A stretch of DNA of 10,911 bases from Bacteroides sp. UBA939 (GCF_002293435.1 NZ_DBDF01000209.1:31594-42504); one strand, 5' to 3'; shown: positions 1 through 6,929, numbered from the stretch's first letter. Notes: generated by a model not told the origin, from the letters alone. Made by a program: numbers and translations.

Positions 1-93
1 AGGGTAACTTCTACCCTCACTCTGTGTATCATCCACATTTGTATCGTAATATTGTCTGTACCGGATAGGTTACCGTTGTTAGTTTCACAGTGA

Positions 94-312
94 GAAACTT
101 TTTGTTTCTACGCTCGGAAACAAAGAGTTTCATCGCATTGAAACTAAATGTTCCATCGTATTGAAACAAAGAGTTTCGTCGTATTGAAACAAAAAGTATT
201 GCACGTCGGAACAAAGTGTATCACTTGGTGGAACAAAGTGTTTCACTTGGTGGAACAAAATATCTCTCCCTATGGAATTCTGACACTCCCCCTATGGAAT
301 TCTGACAGGATA
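94..312. repeat. Degenerate 22-23 bp intergenic tandem repeat array
   Basis: About nine consecutive units plus a partial tenth begin at 94, 117, 140, 163, 186, 209, 231, 253, 275 and 297. The first five are 23 bp long and the next four are 22 bp. Most start with GAAAC or GAAC, and the better preserved ones have the form GAAAC-N5-GTTTC, a small inverted repeat, followed by an eight-base tail such as ATCGTATT or ACTTGGTG. The last units drift to GAATTCTGACA with a CCCTATG tail. Neighbouring units resemble each other more than distant ones, as expected from local duplication. The period is not a multiple of three, so it is unlikely to be coding. This array fills most of the 425-base gene-free start of the window and stops about 45 bp before the rarD promoter. 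Its function is unknown. Confidence 0.8.
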
Positions 313-357
313 CTTATCCCGTGTTCACCGCCTACTGGTATTTATTGGGAAAAATGC

Positions 358-388
358 TTGCATCCCGGAAAACAATGATATACCTTTG
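358..388 (+). promoter_or_regulatory. Bacteroides-type promoter of rarD
   Basis: TTG at 358-360 serves as the -33 element and TACCTTTG at 381-388 matches the Bacteroides -7 consensus TAnnTTTG exactly, with 20 bp between them. Transcription would start near 392-396, giving a leader of about 30 nt before the ATG at 426. The same spacing recurs at the other two promoters of this type in the window. Confidence 0.75.
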
Positions 389-425
389 CGGGAATAAAAC
401 GATAAATATTAATTGTGAGTAAGCT

Positions 426-1334
426 ATGTCATTCAATCATAAAAAGTTAAGTTATAGTCAAGGCATTGTTTACGCCTTGCTATGCTATATCGCTTGGGGA
501 CTTTTCCCTATTTTCTGGAAAGCGATTACGGGAATACCTGCTGTAAATGTGTTGGCTCATCGTATCGTATGGGCGTTTGCATTTCTCTCTATCTGGGTGC
601 TTTTCATGAACCGGCAAACATTTATCGGCTATGTAAAGCAACCTAAACTGTTGTTCAGATTAGGTCTGGCTGGGATTGTTGTTAGCGCCAACTGGGGTAT
701 ATACATCTATGCCGTAGCAAGCAATCATATTGTTGAGGCAGGCTTGGGTTACTATATCAATCCGTTGATAAACGTATTTCTGGGCTATGTGTTTTTGAAA
801 GAACGTTTGGCCTCCATGCAAAAAATAGCTGTCGTACTGGCTCTGATTGGTGTTGTTTATTTTACTGTTAGTTACGGTAAGTTTCCTTGGATATCTTTAC
901 TTCTTGCTACCACTTTTGGGCTGTATGGACTGTTAAAGAAGAAAGCAAACCTTGAATCCATGCCTGCGCTTACGGTCGAAACGATGATGGTTTTTCCGTT
1001 TGCTTTGGCGTTTCTGTTTTATACTGCTGCGGGGAGTGATGTGACAACACCCTTTTTCCCCTCATCCGCAACAACTACTTTGTTACTGATTCTAAGCGGT
1101 CTAATTACAGCCATTCCGCTTTTCTGGTTCGGAAAGTCGGCACAGGTCATTCCTTTATCAACGCTGGGCTTTATCCAGTATTTATGCCCGACACTGCAAC
1201 TGCTCCTTGGGATATTTGTGTATCATGAAACTTTCGGCATGGAATATCTTGTCTGTTTCGCTTTTGTATGGGCGGGACTGGTGTTTTATACGGTTAGTAT
1301 TCTTAAAGGGAAGAAGGTGACGATAGCTGAATAA
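426..1334 (+). CDS. rarD: RarD-like EamA/DMT-family transporter
   Basis: This 302-residue inner membrane protein has the length and about ten hydrophobic segments typical of the RarD branch of the drug/metabolite transporter (EamA) superfamily. Recognisable motifs are WGLFPIFWK (24-32), AHRIVWA (44-50), NWGIYIYAV (89-97), GYYINPL (108-114) followed by LKER, and FIQYLCPTLQ (249-258) in the second half. The two-fold EamA repeat is visible as two blocks of about five helices. RarD was named for a chloramphenicol-sensitivity phenotype, but its true substrate is unsettled, so transport of a small metabolite is a family-level inference. The ATG at 426 fits the end of the upstream promoter leader; there is no strong Shine-Dalgarno sequence, which is usual in Bacteroides. 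It appears monocistronic. No convincing terminator is visible in the 142 bp after it. Confidence 0.9.
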   Translation: MSFNHKKLSYSQGIVYALLCYIAWGLFPIFWKAITGIPAVNVLAHRIVWAFAFLSIWVLFMNRQTFIGYVKQPKLLFRLGLAGIVVSANWGIYIYAVASNHIVEAGLGYYINPLINVFLGYVFLKERLASMQKIAVVLALIGVVYFTVSYGKFPWISLLLATTFGLYGLLKKKANLESMPALTVETMMVFPFALAFLFYTAAGSDVTTPFFPSSATTTLLLILSGLITAIPLFWFGKSAQVIPLSTLGFIQYLCPTLQLLLGIFVYHETFGMEYLVCFAFVWAGLVFYTVSILKGKKVTIAE

Positions 1335-1476
1335 CGTTTTTGCGACAAGTGATTTTGCCGTAGATGGTACAAAGATTCAGCCTTTCTTCGAAAACTGTCA
1401 CAAGTTGTTTTTTAGCGTTTACTAAATTCATTCAACTCACAAAATTGGGGAAGTTATCATTGGTAAAATAATCAAT

Positions 1477-2013
1477 ATGAAGAATAAAATATTTACTATA
1501 AATAATTTTAAAATAAGATTTAAAACAGTCATTTTAGGATTACTGTCGTTGTTGCTGCTGGGAATTCCTTTTGTCATGAAAGATTTTATGGGAGCATCTT
1601 TTTTTATAATTTCAATTATTATGATGATTATTGTAGTATCATTTACTTTTATCCAATCTTGTATAATCCAATATCAATATAATCAATTTGACAAACAAAC
1701 GAGAGTAATTATTGAGTGTGATTCTGGAAATATTAAATACATAAGAAATAACCACTTTGTGGAATTTCATATAAATGATATTACCAACTTCTATAGAGTA
1801 CGATACGAAAATTCAAGAAGGTTACAAGAGTTCTTTTATCAAATCTATATAAAGGATAAAACAATTCCGCTAACTATAACCTGTGTTCTTGCTAATAATT
1901 TAGAAAAGTATATTAAGAAGAAGTGCCTTGTCCGAATTACAGATTCTTTATTCCTTGATAAAGATGAATATGACCTTGTTCTTGAGATGGATTATAAAAT
2001 GAAATCGTTATAA
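1477..2013 (+). CDS. Small two-helix membrane protein, PH-like C-terminal part
   Basis: I do not recognise this 178-residue protein by name. Two hydrophobic segments (about 17-34 and 40-60) are followed by a soluble region of about 115 residues rich in alternating beta-strand-like stretches, for example VIIECDSGNIKYI (78-90), FVEFHINDITNFYRV (94-108) and YQIYIKDKTIPLTI (121-134). This pattern of two helices, a YNQFDKQ-type turn and strands with an F-x-I-x-D-I motif resembles bacterial PH-like (YcxB or bPH-type) membrane proteins; that is a pattern-based guess. The gene is markedly more AT-rich than rarD and the his genes, with many AAT, ATA and AAA codons, which may indicate separate origin. 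No strong promoter is seen; a weak TATCATTG at 1455-1462 lies too close to the start to be convincing. Confidence 0.7.
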   Translation: MKNKIFTINNFKIRFKTVILGLLSLLLLGIPFVMKDFMGASFFIISIIMMIIVVSFTFIQSCIIQYQYNQFDKQTRVIIECDSGNIKYIRNNHFVEFHINDITNFYRVRYENSRRLQEFFYQIYIKDKTIPLTITCVLANNLEKYIKKKCLVRITDSLFLDKDEYDLVLEMDYKMKSL

Positions 2014-2112
2014 TGTTCTAATATCCTAAGTTATGCACAAAGCAATCAAGTCATCATCATAGAATATGATGCGAACGGTAATTATCACATGGAAGACATA
2101 AATAAAATATGA
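2014..2112 (+). pseudogene. Possible decayed C-terminal coding remnant after the stop codon
   Basis: Directly after the TAA at 2011-2013 the same reading frame stays open for 32 codons and ends at TGA (2110-2112). The translation reads like protein: it contains SNILSYAQSNQ and then VIIIEYDANGNYHMED, with ordinary codon use and no start codon of its own at the beginning. It could be the former end of the upstream gene, cut off by a stop mutation, or the tail of an unrelated deleted gene that is in frame by chance. I cannot name the family, and the call rests only on the look of the translation. Confidence 0.3.
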
Positions 2113-2180
2113 ATTTGTAGAAGATAAAACTGGCGAAAACTAAGAAAATGAAAGGAAAACAAAACTTTTTGTGATAACTC

Positions 2181-2212
2181 TTTGGCAGTTTAAAACAGAA
2201 AGTTTACTTTTG
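2181..2212 (+). promoter_or_regulatory. Promoter of the his operon
   Basis: TTTG at 2181-2184 and TACTTTTG at 2205-2212 match the Bacteroides -33 and -7 elements (TAnnTTTG exactly), with 20 bp between them. The predicted transcript starts near 2216-2219, about 15-20 nt before the leader peptide ATG at 2235. The 70 bases upstream of the promoter are AT-rich with no recognisable operator. Confidence 0.8.
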
Positions 2213-2234
2213 TCGCACTAAAACAAAGAATTGT

Positions 2235-2285
2235 ATGAAAACTGTAGTTGCACATCATCACCATCATCATTATTCTGGCGAGTAA
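2235..2285 (+). CDS. hisL: His operon leader peptide
   Basis: This short reading frame encodes MKTVVAHHHHHHYSGE, 16 residues with six consecutive histidine codons (CAT CAT CAC CAT CAT CAT, 2253-2270), then TAA at 2283-2285. It begins about 15-20 nt after the predicted transcription start and lies upstream of an intrinsic terminator that precedes hisG. In classical attenuation, ribosomes stall at the His codons when charged tRNA-His is scarce, which changes folding of the downstream RNA and lets polymerase continue. Six adjacent His codons between a his promoter and hisG are very unlikely by chance. The peptide itself probably has no function beyond being translated. It is not recognisably related in sequence to the enterobacterial HisL apart from the His run; the symbol is given by function. 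Confidence 0.9.
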   Translation: MKTVVAHHHHHHYSGE

Positions 2286-2343
2286 TCGGTAGGCGTATGG
2301 TTGTTGTGCATAAGATGATACATATAAATAACGAGGCTTGCCG
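2249..2343 (+). promoter_or_regulatory. His attenuator: competing leader RNA structures
   Basis: Two alternative pairings can be drawn by eye. First, the His-codon region pairs with the segment after the leader stop: TGCACA (2249-2254) with TGTGCA (2305-2310), and ACCAT (2260-2264) with ATGGT (2297-2301). Second, CGGTAGGC (2287-2294), directly after the stop codon, pairs with GCTTGCCG (2336-2343), eight pairs including two G-U, which would occupy the 5' arm of the terminator and act as antiterminator. A ribosome stalled on the His codons would block the first pairing and favour the second. The terminator arms are certain; the antiterminator and the 1:2 hairpin are inferred without folding energies. 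Confidence 0.65.
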
Positions 2344-2370
2344 GATAATGGTAAGCCTCGTTTGTTTTTA
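2330..2370 (+). terminator. Intrinsic terminator of the his attenuator
   Basis: The 13-bp stem pairs 2330-2342 with 2350-2362 (core ACGAGGCTT with AAGCCTCGT, then GCC with GGT including one G-U) around the 7-nt loop GGATAAT. It is followed by TGTTTTTA (2363-2370). It lies between the leader peptide and hisG, so it would stop transcription before the structural genes when histidine is plentiful. Confidence 0.88.
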
Positions 2371-2472
2371 GCCGCAAATAGTTTAGCCGCAAATAGTTTA
2401 ATCGCAAATAACAAATCGCAAATAACAAATCGCAAATAAGGAATCGTAAATAATCAAATCGTAAATAAAGTT
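2371..2472 (+). repeat. Seven-copy 14-15 bp tandem repeat in the hisG 5' leader
   Basis: Seven units begin at 2371, 2386, 2401, 2415, 2429, 2443 and 2458 and end exactly at the hisG ATG. The shared core is (A/G)YCG(C/T)AAATA; units 1 and 2 are identical (core GCCGCAAATAGTTTA), units 3 and 4 are identical, and units 5-7 drift to ATCGTAAATAA. The array starts on the base after the attenuator's T tract and occupies the whole region where ribosomes must bind for hisG. It is A-rich and contains no Shine-Dalgarno sequence. Confidence 0.88.
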
Positions 2473-3327
2473 ATGTTGTTAAGAATTGCAGTACAAGCTA
2501 AAGGTCGTCTTTATGATGAGACGATGTCATTTCTTGAAGAATCGGATATTAAACTGAGTGCAATGAAACGTTCGTTGCTGGTACAGTCGTCTAATTTCCC
2601 AGTCGAAGTGCTGTTTTTGCGCGACGATGATATTCCCCAGTCGGTAGCGACGGGCGTAGCGGATATCGGTATCGTAGGTGAAAATGAATTCGTGGAGAAG
2701 AATGAAGATGCTGAAATCGTAAAGCGACTCGGGTTTAGCAAATGCCGTTTGTCGTTGGCAATGCCGAAGGATATTGAGTATCCGGGCGTGCAGTGGTTTG
2801 AGGGACGGAAAATAGCCACATCATATCCCGGAATCCTCTCCAATTTCCTGAAAGCGCAGAATGTAAATGCGGAAATACATGTAATTACAGGTTCGGTGGA
2901 AGTGGCGCCGGGTATCGGGTTGGCAGATGCAATTTTTGATATTGTAAGTTCCGGTTCCACATTGGTAAGCAACAGGCTGAAGGAAGTGGAAGTGGTGATG
3001 AAATCGGAAGCATTGCTGATTGGTAATAAACATCTGTGTGAGGAGAAGAAAGAGATTTTGAAAGAGTTGCTTTTCCGCATGGATGCTGTGAAGACGGCGG
3101 AAGATAAGAAATATGTTCTGATGAATGCGCCGAAGGATCATTTGGAAGAGATTATCCGGGTTTTGCCGGGTATGAAGAGTCCGACGGTGATGCCGCTGGC
3201 ACAAGAAGGTTGGTGCTCGGTACATACGGTGCTGGATGAGAAGTGCTTCTGGGAAATTATCGGGAAACTGAAGTCGCTGGGAGCGGAAGGTATTTTGGTG
3301 TTACCGATTGAGAAGATGATAATATAG
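2473..3327 (+). CDS. hisG: ATP phosphoribosyltransferase, long form
   Basis: HisG catalyses the first committed step of histidine synthesis, joining ATP and PRPP to give phosphoribosyl-ATP, in the cytoplasm. The 284-residue length and a C-terminal domain of about 75 residues (from about 210, including PTVMPLAQEGWCSVHTV and GAEGILVLPIEKM) mark the long, self-contained hexameric form that binds histidine for feedback inhibition and needs no HisZ. The N-terminus LRIAVQAKGRL, the VADIGIVGENEF segment (62-73), and the PRPP loop region EVAPGIGLADAIFDIV followed by SSGSTL (143-164) are family signatures. The ATG at 2473 gives the expected N-terminus. It is the first structural gene of the operon, behind the attenuator, and is followed by 64 bp before hisD. 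Confidence 0.97.
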   Translation: MLLRIAVQAKGRLYDETMSFLEESDIKLSAMKRSLLVQSSNFPVEVLFLRDDDIPQSVATGVADIGIVGENEFVEKNEDAEIVKRLGFSKCRLSLAMPKDIEYPGVQWFEGRKIATSYPGILSNFLKAQNVNAEIHVITGSVEVAPGIGLADAIFDIVSSGSTLVSNRLKEVEVVMKSEALLIGNKHLCEEKKEILKELLFRMDAVKTAEDKKYVLMNAPKDHLEEIIRVLPGMKSPTVMPLAQEGWCSVHTVLDEKCFWEIIGKLKSLGAEGILVLPIEKMII

Positions 3328-3391
3328 TGTACTCTATACGATAAAAATTATTTTTTACTCGCTTTGCGTGTATAATAATATACCAAATATT

Positions 3392-4678
3392 ATGAGACTA
3401 ATTAATAATCCGGATAGGTCGGAATGGGCAGAACTACTGAAACGCCCTGTAATGAATACCGAGAATCTGTTTGATACAGTGCAGGGAATTATAGACCGGG
3501 TGAAGTCGGAGGGAGATAGCGCCGTGCTTGAAATGGAAGCGAAGTTCGATAAAGTGGAATTGGCGTCGCTGGCGGTTACGGATGCTGAGATAGAGGAAGC
3601 GGAAGCGAAGGTAGATGAAAGACTGAAAGCTGCGATTCTTCTGGCGAAACGGAATATAGAAACGTTCCATACGGCACAACGCTTCGAGGGTAAAAAAGTG
3701 GAAACGATGCCCGGAGTAATGTGTTGGCAAAAGGCGGTGGCGATTGAGAAAGTAGGTTTGTACATTCCCGGCGGAACAGCGCCGTTGTTCTCCACTGTGT
3801 TGATGTTGGCTGTACCTGCAAGAATAGCCGGTTGCAGGGAAATAGTGCTTTGCACCCCGCCCGACAAGGAAGGACAGGTGCATCCGGCCATTCTTTTTGC
3901 AGCAAAAGCGGCAGGAGTGAGTAAGATTTTCAAAGCAGGTGGTGTGCAGGCTATTGCCGCTATGGCGTATGGCACGGAGAGTGTGCCGAAAGTCTATAAG
4001 ATATTTGGTCCGGGAAACCAGTATGTGACGGCTGCCAAACAGTTGGTCAGCCTGCGTGATGTGGCGATAGATATGCCTGCGGGTCCTTCGGAAGTAGAAG
4101 TGCTAGCTGATGAAACGGCGGATCCGGCGTTTGTGGCTGCCGACCTGTTGAGCCAGGCCGAACATGGAGCGGATAGTCAGGCAATGCTGATTACGACTTC
4201 GGAAACTTTGCAGCAAGCTGTGAAACAAGAGGTGGAACGTCAATTGGCGCTATTGCCTCGCAAGGAGATTGCCGCGAAATCTCTGGAAAACAGTAAGTTG
4301 ATTGTGGTAAGGAACATGGAAGAGGCTATAGAGTTGACAAATGAGTATGCACCCGAGCATTTGATTGTGGAAACTGCGGATTATGAACGGATAGCCGAAC
4401 GTGTAGTAAACGCGGGATCTGTTTTCTTAGGCTCTTTTTCGCCGGAAAGCGCCGGCGATTATGCTTCGGGAACCAACCATACATTGCCTACGAACGGATA
4501 TGCGAAAGCCTATAGCGGGGTGAGCCTTGATAGTTTTATCCGTAAAATCACCTTTCAGGAAATACATCCGGAGGGGATAAAGAATATAGGGTTCGCCATT
4601 GAAGAGATGGCGGCAAATGAACATTTGGATGCGCATAAGAATGCAGTAACCGTGAGACTTAATAAGTTGAATATATGA
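3392..4678 (+). CDS. hisD: Histidinol dehydrogenase
   Basis: HisD oxidises L-histidinol to L-histidine in two NAD-dependent steps, the last reactions of the pathway, as a zinc-containing cytoplasmic dimer. Counting from the ATG at 3392 it has 428 residues, normal for the family. The zinc ligands are all present by homology to the E. coli enzyme: Gln255 and His258 in LSQAEHGAD, Asp356 in SAGDYASGTNH, and His415 in LDAHKNAVTV. The catalytic Glu322-His323 pair lies in NEYAPEHLIVE, and the nucleotide-binding region includes YIPGGTAP and FGPGNQYVTAAK. An in-frame ATG at 3368 adds MYNNIPNI, which does not look like a HisD N-terminus, so 3392 (MRLINNPDRSEW) was chosen. The stop overlaps the hisC start by ATGA, indicating translational coupling. 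Confidence 0.95.
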   Translation: MRLINNPDRSEWAELLKRPVMNTENLFDTVQGIIDRVKSEGDSAVLEMEAKFDKVELASLAVTDAEIEEAEAKVDERLKAAILLAKRNIETFHTAQRFEGKKVETMPGVMCWQKAVAIEKVGLYIPGGTAPLFSTVLMLAVPARIAGCREIVLCTPPDKEGQVHPAILFAAKAAGVSKIFKAGGVQAIAAMAYGTESVPKVYKIFGPGNQYVTAAKQLVSLRDVAIDMPAGPSEVEVLADETADPAFVAADLLSQAEHGADSQAMLITTSETLQQAVKQEVERQLALLPRKEIAAKSLENSKLIVVRNMEEAIELTNEYAPEHLIVETADYERIAERVVNAGSVFLGSFSPESAGDYASGTNHTLPTNGYAKAYSGVSLDSFIRKITFQEIHPEGIKNIGFAIEEMAANEHLDAHKNAVTVRLNKLNI

Positions 4679-5712
4679 AAACATTACAAGAACTGACCCG
4701 TCCGAATATCTGGAGGTTAAAACCTTATTCTTCGGCACGTGATGAATATAAAGGTGTAACAGCATCGGTATTTCTCGATGCAAACGAGAATCCGTATAAT
4801 CTACCGCATAACCGTTACCCTGACCCTATGCAGTGGGAGTTGAAAACAGAGCTTTCGAGGATAAAAGAAGTTACTTCCGACCAAATATTCCTGGGGAACG
4901 GGAGTGATGAAGCTATCGACCTGGTGTTTCGTGCTTTCTGTGAACCGGGAGTTGACAATGTGGTGGCTATTGACCCTACTTACGGCATGTATCAGGTGTG
5001 TGCCGATGTGAACAATGTGGAGTATGTGAAAGTATTACTGGATGATAAGTTTGGGTTCTCGGCAGAACAATTGCTGCTTCATGCAAATACCAATACTAAG
5101 GTCATTTTTCTGTGCTCTCCCAATAACCCTACCGGGAATGATTTAGACCGGAATGAGATAGCAAAGGTACTGCGCGAGTTTGACGGGTTGGTGGTGCTGG
5201 ATGAGGCGTACATTGATTTCTCCGATGCTCCCTCATTCTTGAAAGACCTTGATAAATACCCGAATCTCATTGTGTTGCAAACATTCTCCAAAGCATGGGG
5301 ATGTGCGGCTATCCGTTTAGGCATGGCGTTTGCCTCTAAAGAGATAATCGGTATCATGAATAAGATAAAGTATCCCTATAATGTGAATCAACTCACTCAG
5401 AAACAGGCGATAGAGATATTGCATAAGTATTATGAAATAAAACGTTGGGTGAAATGTTTGAAGGAAGAACGTGAAGAATTGGCGCAGCGTTTCGAGAAGT
5501 TACCTTGTACGGTGGAAGTCTTTCCGTCGGATGCCAACTTCTTTCTGGCGCGGGTAACGGATGCGGTAAGAATCTATAATTACCTGGTGCAAGCGGGGAT
5601 TATTGTCCGTAACCGTAACTCCGTTTCGCTTTGTGGCAACTGTCTGCGTGTGACGGTGGGAACAAGGATGGAGAATGACAAGTTGATAGAAGCATTAGAG
5701 CAGTATAAATGA
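4675..5712 (+). CDS. hisC: Histidinol-phosphate aminotransferase
   Basis: HisC is a PLP enzyme that transfers an amino group from glutamate to imidazole acetol phosphate, giving L-histidinol phosphate. It has 345 residues, a usual length for class I/II aminotransferases of the HisC branch. Visible signatures are DANENPYNLP (35-44), GNGSDEAIDL (74-83), SPNNPTGN (148-155), VVLDEAYIDF (173-182) with the cofactor-binding Asp176 and Tyr179, and the Schiff-base Lys206 in TFSKAWG with Arg214 in AIRLGMA. Arg325 in CLRVTVGT is the expected substrate-carboxylate contact. It overlaps hisD by ATGA at the start and hisB by ATGA at the end, so the three genes are probably translated in a coupled way from the single attenuated his transcript. 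Confidence 0.96.
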   Translation: MKTLQELTRPNIWRLKPYSSARDEYKGVTASVFLDANENPYNLPHNRYPDPMQWELKTELSRIKEVTSDQIFLGNGSDEAIDLVFRAFCEPGVDNVVAIDPTYGMYQVCADVNNVEYVKVLLDDKFGFSAEQLLLHANTNTKVIFLCSPNNPTGNDLDRNEIAKVLREFDGLVVLDEAYIDFSDAPSFLKDLDKYPNLIVLQTFSKAWGCAAIRLGMAFASKEIIGIMNKIKYPYNVNQLTQKQAIEILHKYYEIKRWVKCLKEEREELAQRFEKLPCTVEVFPSDANFFLARVTDAVRIYNYLVQAGIIVRNRNSVSLCGNCLRVTVGTRMENDKLIEALEQYK

Positions 5713-6863
5713 TTATGAAGAAAGTATTGTTTATAGACCGTGACGGGACATTGGTGATGGAGCCGCCCGTAGACTATCAGTTGGACTCGTTGGAGAAACT
5801 GGAGTTTTATCCTAAAGTGATGCGCAATCTCGGTTTTATCCGCAGTAAGCTCGATTTTGAGTTTGCGATGGTAACCAATCAGGATGGGTTAGGTACGGTT
5901 TCCTTTCCGGAAGACACCTTTTGGCCTGCACACAATCTGATGATGAAAACCCTGGAAGGCGAGGGGATTACTTTCGACGAGATATTCATTGACCGTAGTA
6001 TGCCCGAAGATAATGCGCCTACCCGGAAGCCACGTACCGGAATGCTGGCCAAATACCTGGATAATCCCGAATATGACCTTGCCGGTAGTTTCGTTATCGG
6101 CGACCGTGCTACGGATGTGGAGTTAGCCCGCAATCTGGGGTGTCGAGCCATCTTTCTGCAAGATGATACTACGTTGCTGAAACCGCAAGCCGAAGGAGGC
6201 GTTGCAGCCTGTGAGGGATTGGAAGCCGTGTGCGCTCTTGTCACGAAGGATTGGGATAAAGTGGCTGAGTTTCTCTTTGCCGGAGAGCGGAAAGCCGAAG
6301 TACGGCGTACTACAAAGGAAACGGATATTTTTGTTGCTTTGAATCTGGATGGTAATGGAGAGTGTGACATCCATACGGGGCTGGGCTTCTTCGACCACAT
6401 GCTGGAGCAAATAGGCAAACATGGCGGGTTGGACTTAACTGTCCGTGTAAAGGGAGATTTGGAAGTAGACGAACATCACACGATAGAAGATACTGCCATT
6501 GCATTGGGCGATTGTATATACCGGGCATTGGGCAGCAAGCGGGGCATAGAACGTTATGGATATGCTTTGACTATGGATGATTGTTTGTGCCAGGTGTGCC
6601 TGGACTTTGGCGGACGCCCCTGGTTGGTTTGGGAAGCGGACTTCAAACGTGAGAAGATAGGAGAGATGCCTACGGAAATGTTCCTTCATTTCTTTAAATC
6701 ACTGAGTGATGCCGCCAGGATGAACCTGAATGTGAAAGCAGAAGGACAGAATGAACACCATAAAATAGAAGGTATATTTAAAGCGCTGGCCCGCGCCATA
6801 AGAATGGCGGTGAAAAGAGATATATATCATTTTGAATTGCCCAGTTCTAAGGGGGTGCTGTAG
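5709..6863 (+). CDS. hisB: Bifunctional histidinol phosphatase / imidazoleglycerol-phosphate dehydratase
   Basis: The protein joins two enzymes of the pathway. Residues 1-165 are a HAD (DDDD) phosphatase with motif I FIDRDGTL (nucleophile Asp10, Asp12), TNQDGLG (56-62), Lys107 in TRKP and GDRATDVELA (131-140); it removes phosphate from histidinol phosphate. Residues 198-384 are the metal-dependent dehydratase, with FFDHMLEQIGKHGG (227-240), DEHHTIEDTAIALG (254-267) and NEHHKIEGIFKA (348-359) supplying metal ligands and active-site residues. The four cysteine/histidine zinc ligands of the E. coli phosphatase domain are replaced (Asp95, Ser97, Ala103, Thr105). The ATG at 5709 overlaps the hisC stop by ATGA, as at the hisD/hisC junction; a second ATG at 5715 (giving MKKVLFIDRDGT) is an equally plausible start. 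No strong terminator follows. Confidence 0.95.
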   Translation: MIMKKVLFIDRDGTLVMEPPVDYQLDSLEKLEFYPKVMRNLGFIRSKLDFEFAMVTNQDGLGTVSFPEDTFWPAHNLMMKTLEGEGITFDEIFIDRSMPEDNAPTRKPRTGMLAKYLDNPEYDLAGSFVIGDRATDVELARNLGCRAIFLQDDTTLLKPQAEGGVAACEGLEAVCALVTKDWDKVAEFLFAGERKAEVRRTTKETDIFVALNLDGNGECDIHTGLGFFDHMLEQIGKHGGLDLTVRVKGDLEVDEHHTIEDTAIALGDCIYRALGSKRGIERYGYALTMDDCLCQVCLDFGGRPWLVWEADFKREKIGEMPTEMFLHFFKSLSDAARMNLNVKAEGQNEHHKIEGIFKALARAIRMAVKRDIYHFELPSSKGVL

Positions 6864-6870
6864 TAAGAAG

Positions 6871-6897
6871 CTGCGTAATCTGTGTCATCTGCGGATG
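6871..6897. repeat. Triplicated 9-bp phrase downstream of hisB
   Basis: Three adjacent 9-mers, CTGCGTAAT, CTGTGTCAT and CTGCGGATG, occur just after the hisB stop. The last two form the small hairpin TCATC-TGCG-GATGA (6885-6898), which has no T tract and so is a poor terminator. From memory, similar CTGYGTMATCTG phrases occur between genes in several unrelated bacteria; I cannot verify that here. Confidence 0.5.
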
Positions 6898-6929
6898 AAG
6901 GATAGTAAACTTGAACTTTTGTAATTTAT

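Noticed and set aside
1..17. Small hairpin AGGGTA-ACTTC-TACCCT at the window edge
   Set aside because: Six pairs with no T tract, cut off from its upstream context; it could belong to the end of a neighbouring gene but cannot be judged.
94..312. CRISPR-like array, because several units begin with ATTGAAAC at their junctions
   Set aside because: The period is only 22-23 bp and the whole unit is related from copy to copy, leaving no room for unique spacers, and there are no cas genes.
344..364. GG-N10-GC spacing upstream of rarD resembling a sigma-54 promoter
   Set aside because: The rest of the -24 element does not match, and an exact TAnnTTTG promoter overlaps the region.
148..378. 76-codon plus-strand reading frame
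   Set aside because: It runs through the non-triplet tandem repeat array and into the rarD promoter, with no protein-like character.
1385..1420. Possible terminator after rarD (AACT-GTCACA-AGTT followed by GTTTTTT)
   Set aside because: The stem is only four A/T-rich base pairs, too weak to call.
3368..3391. Upstream ATG for hisD
   Set aside because: It adds eight residues that do not fit the HisD N-terminus; the ATG at 3392 gives the family's usual start and a length of 428.
2511..3975. Long minus-strand reading frames opposite hisG and hisD (up to about 206 codons)
   Set aside because: They are antisense to well-supported enzymes and their translations show no domain or motif.
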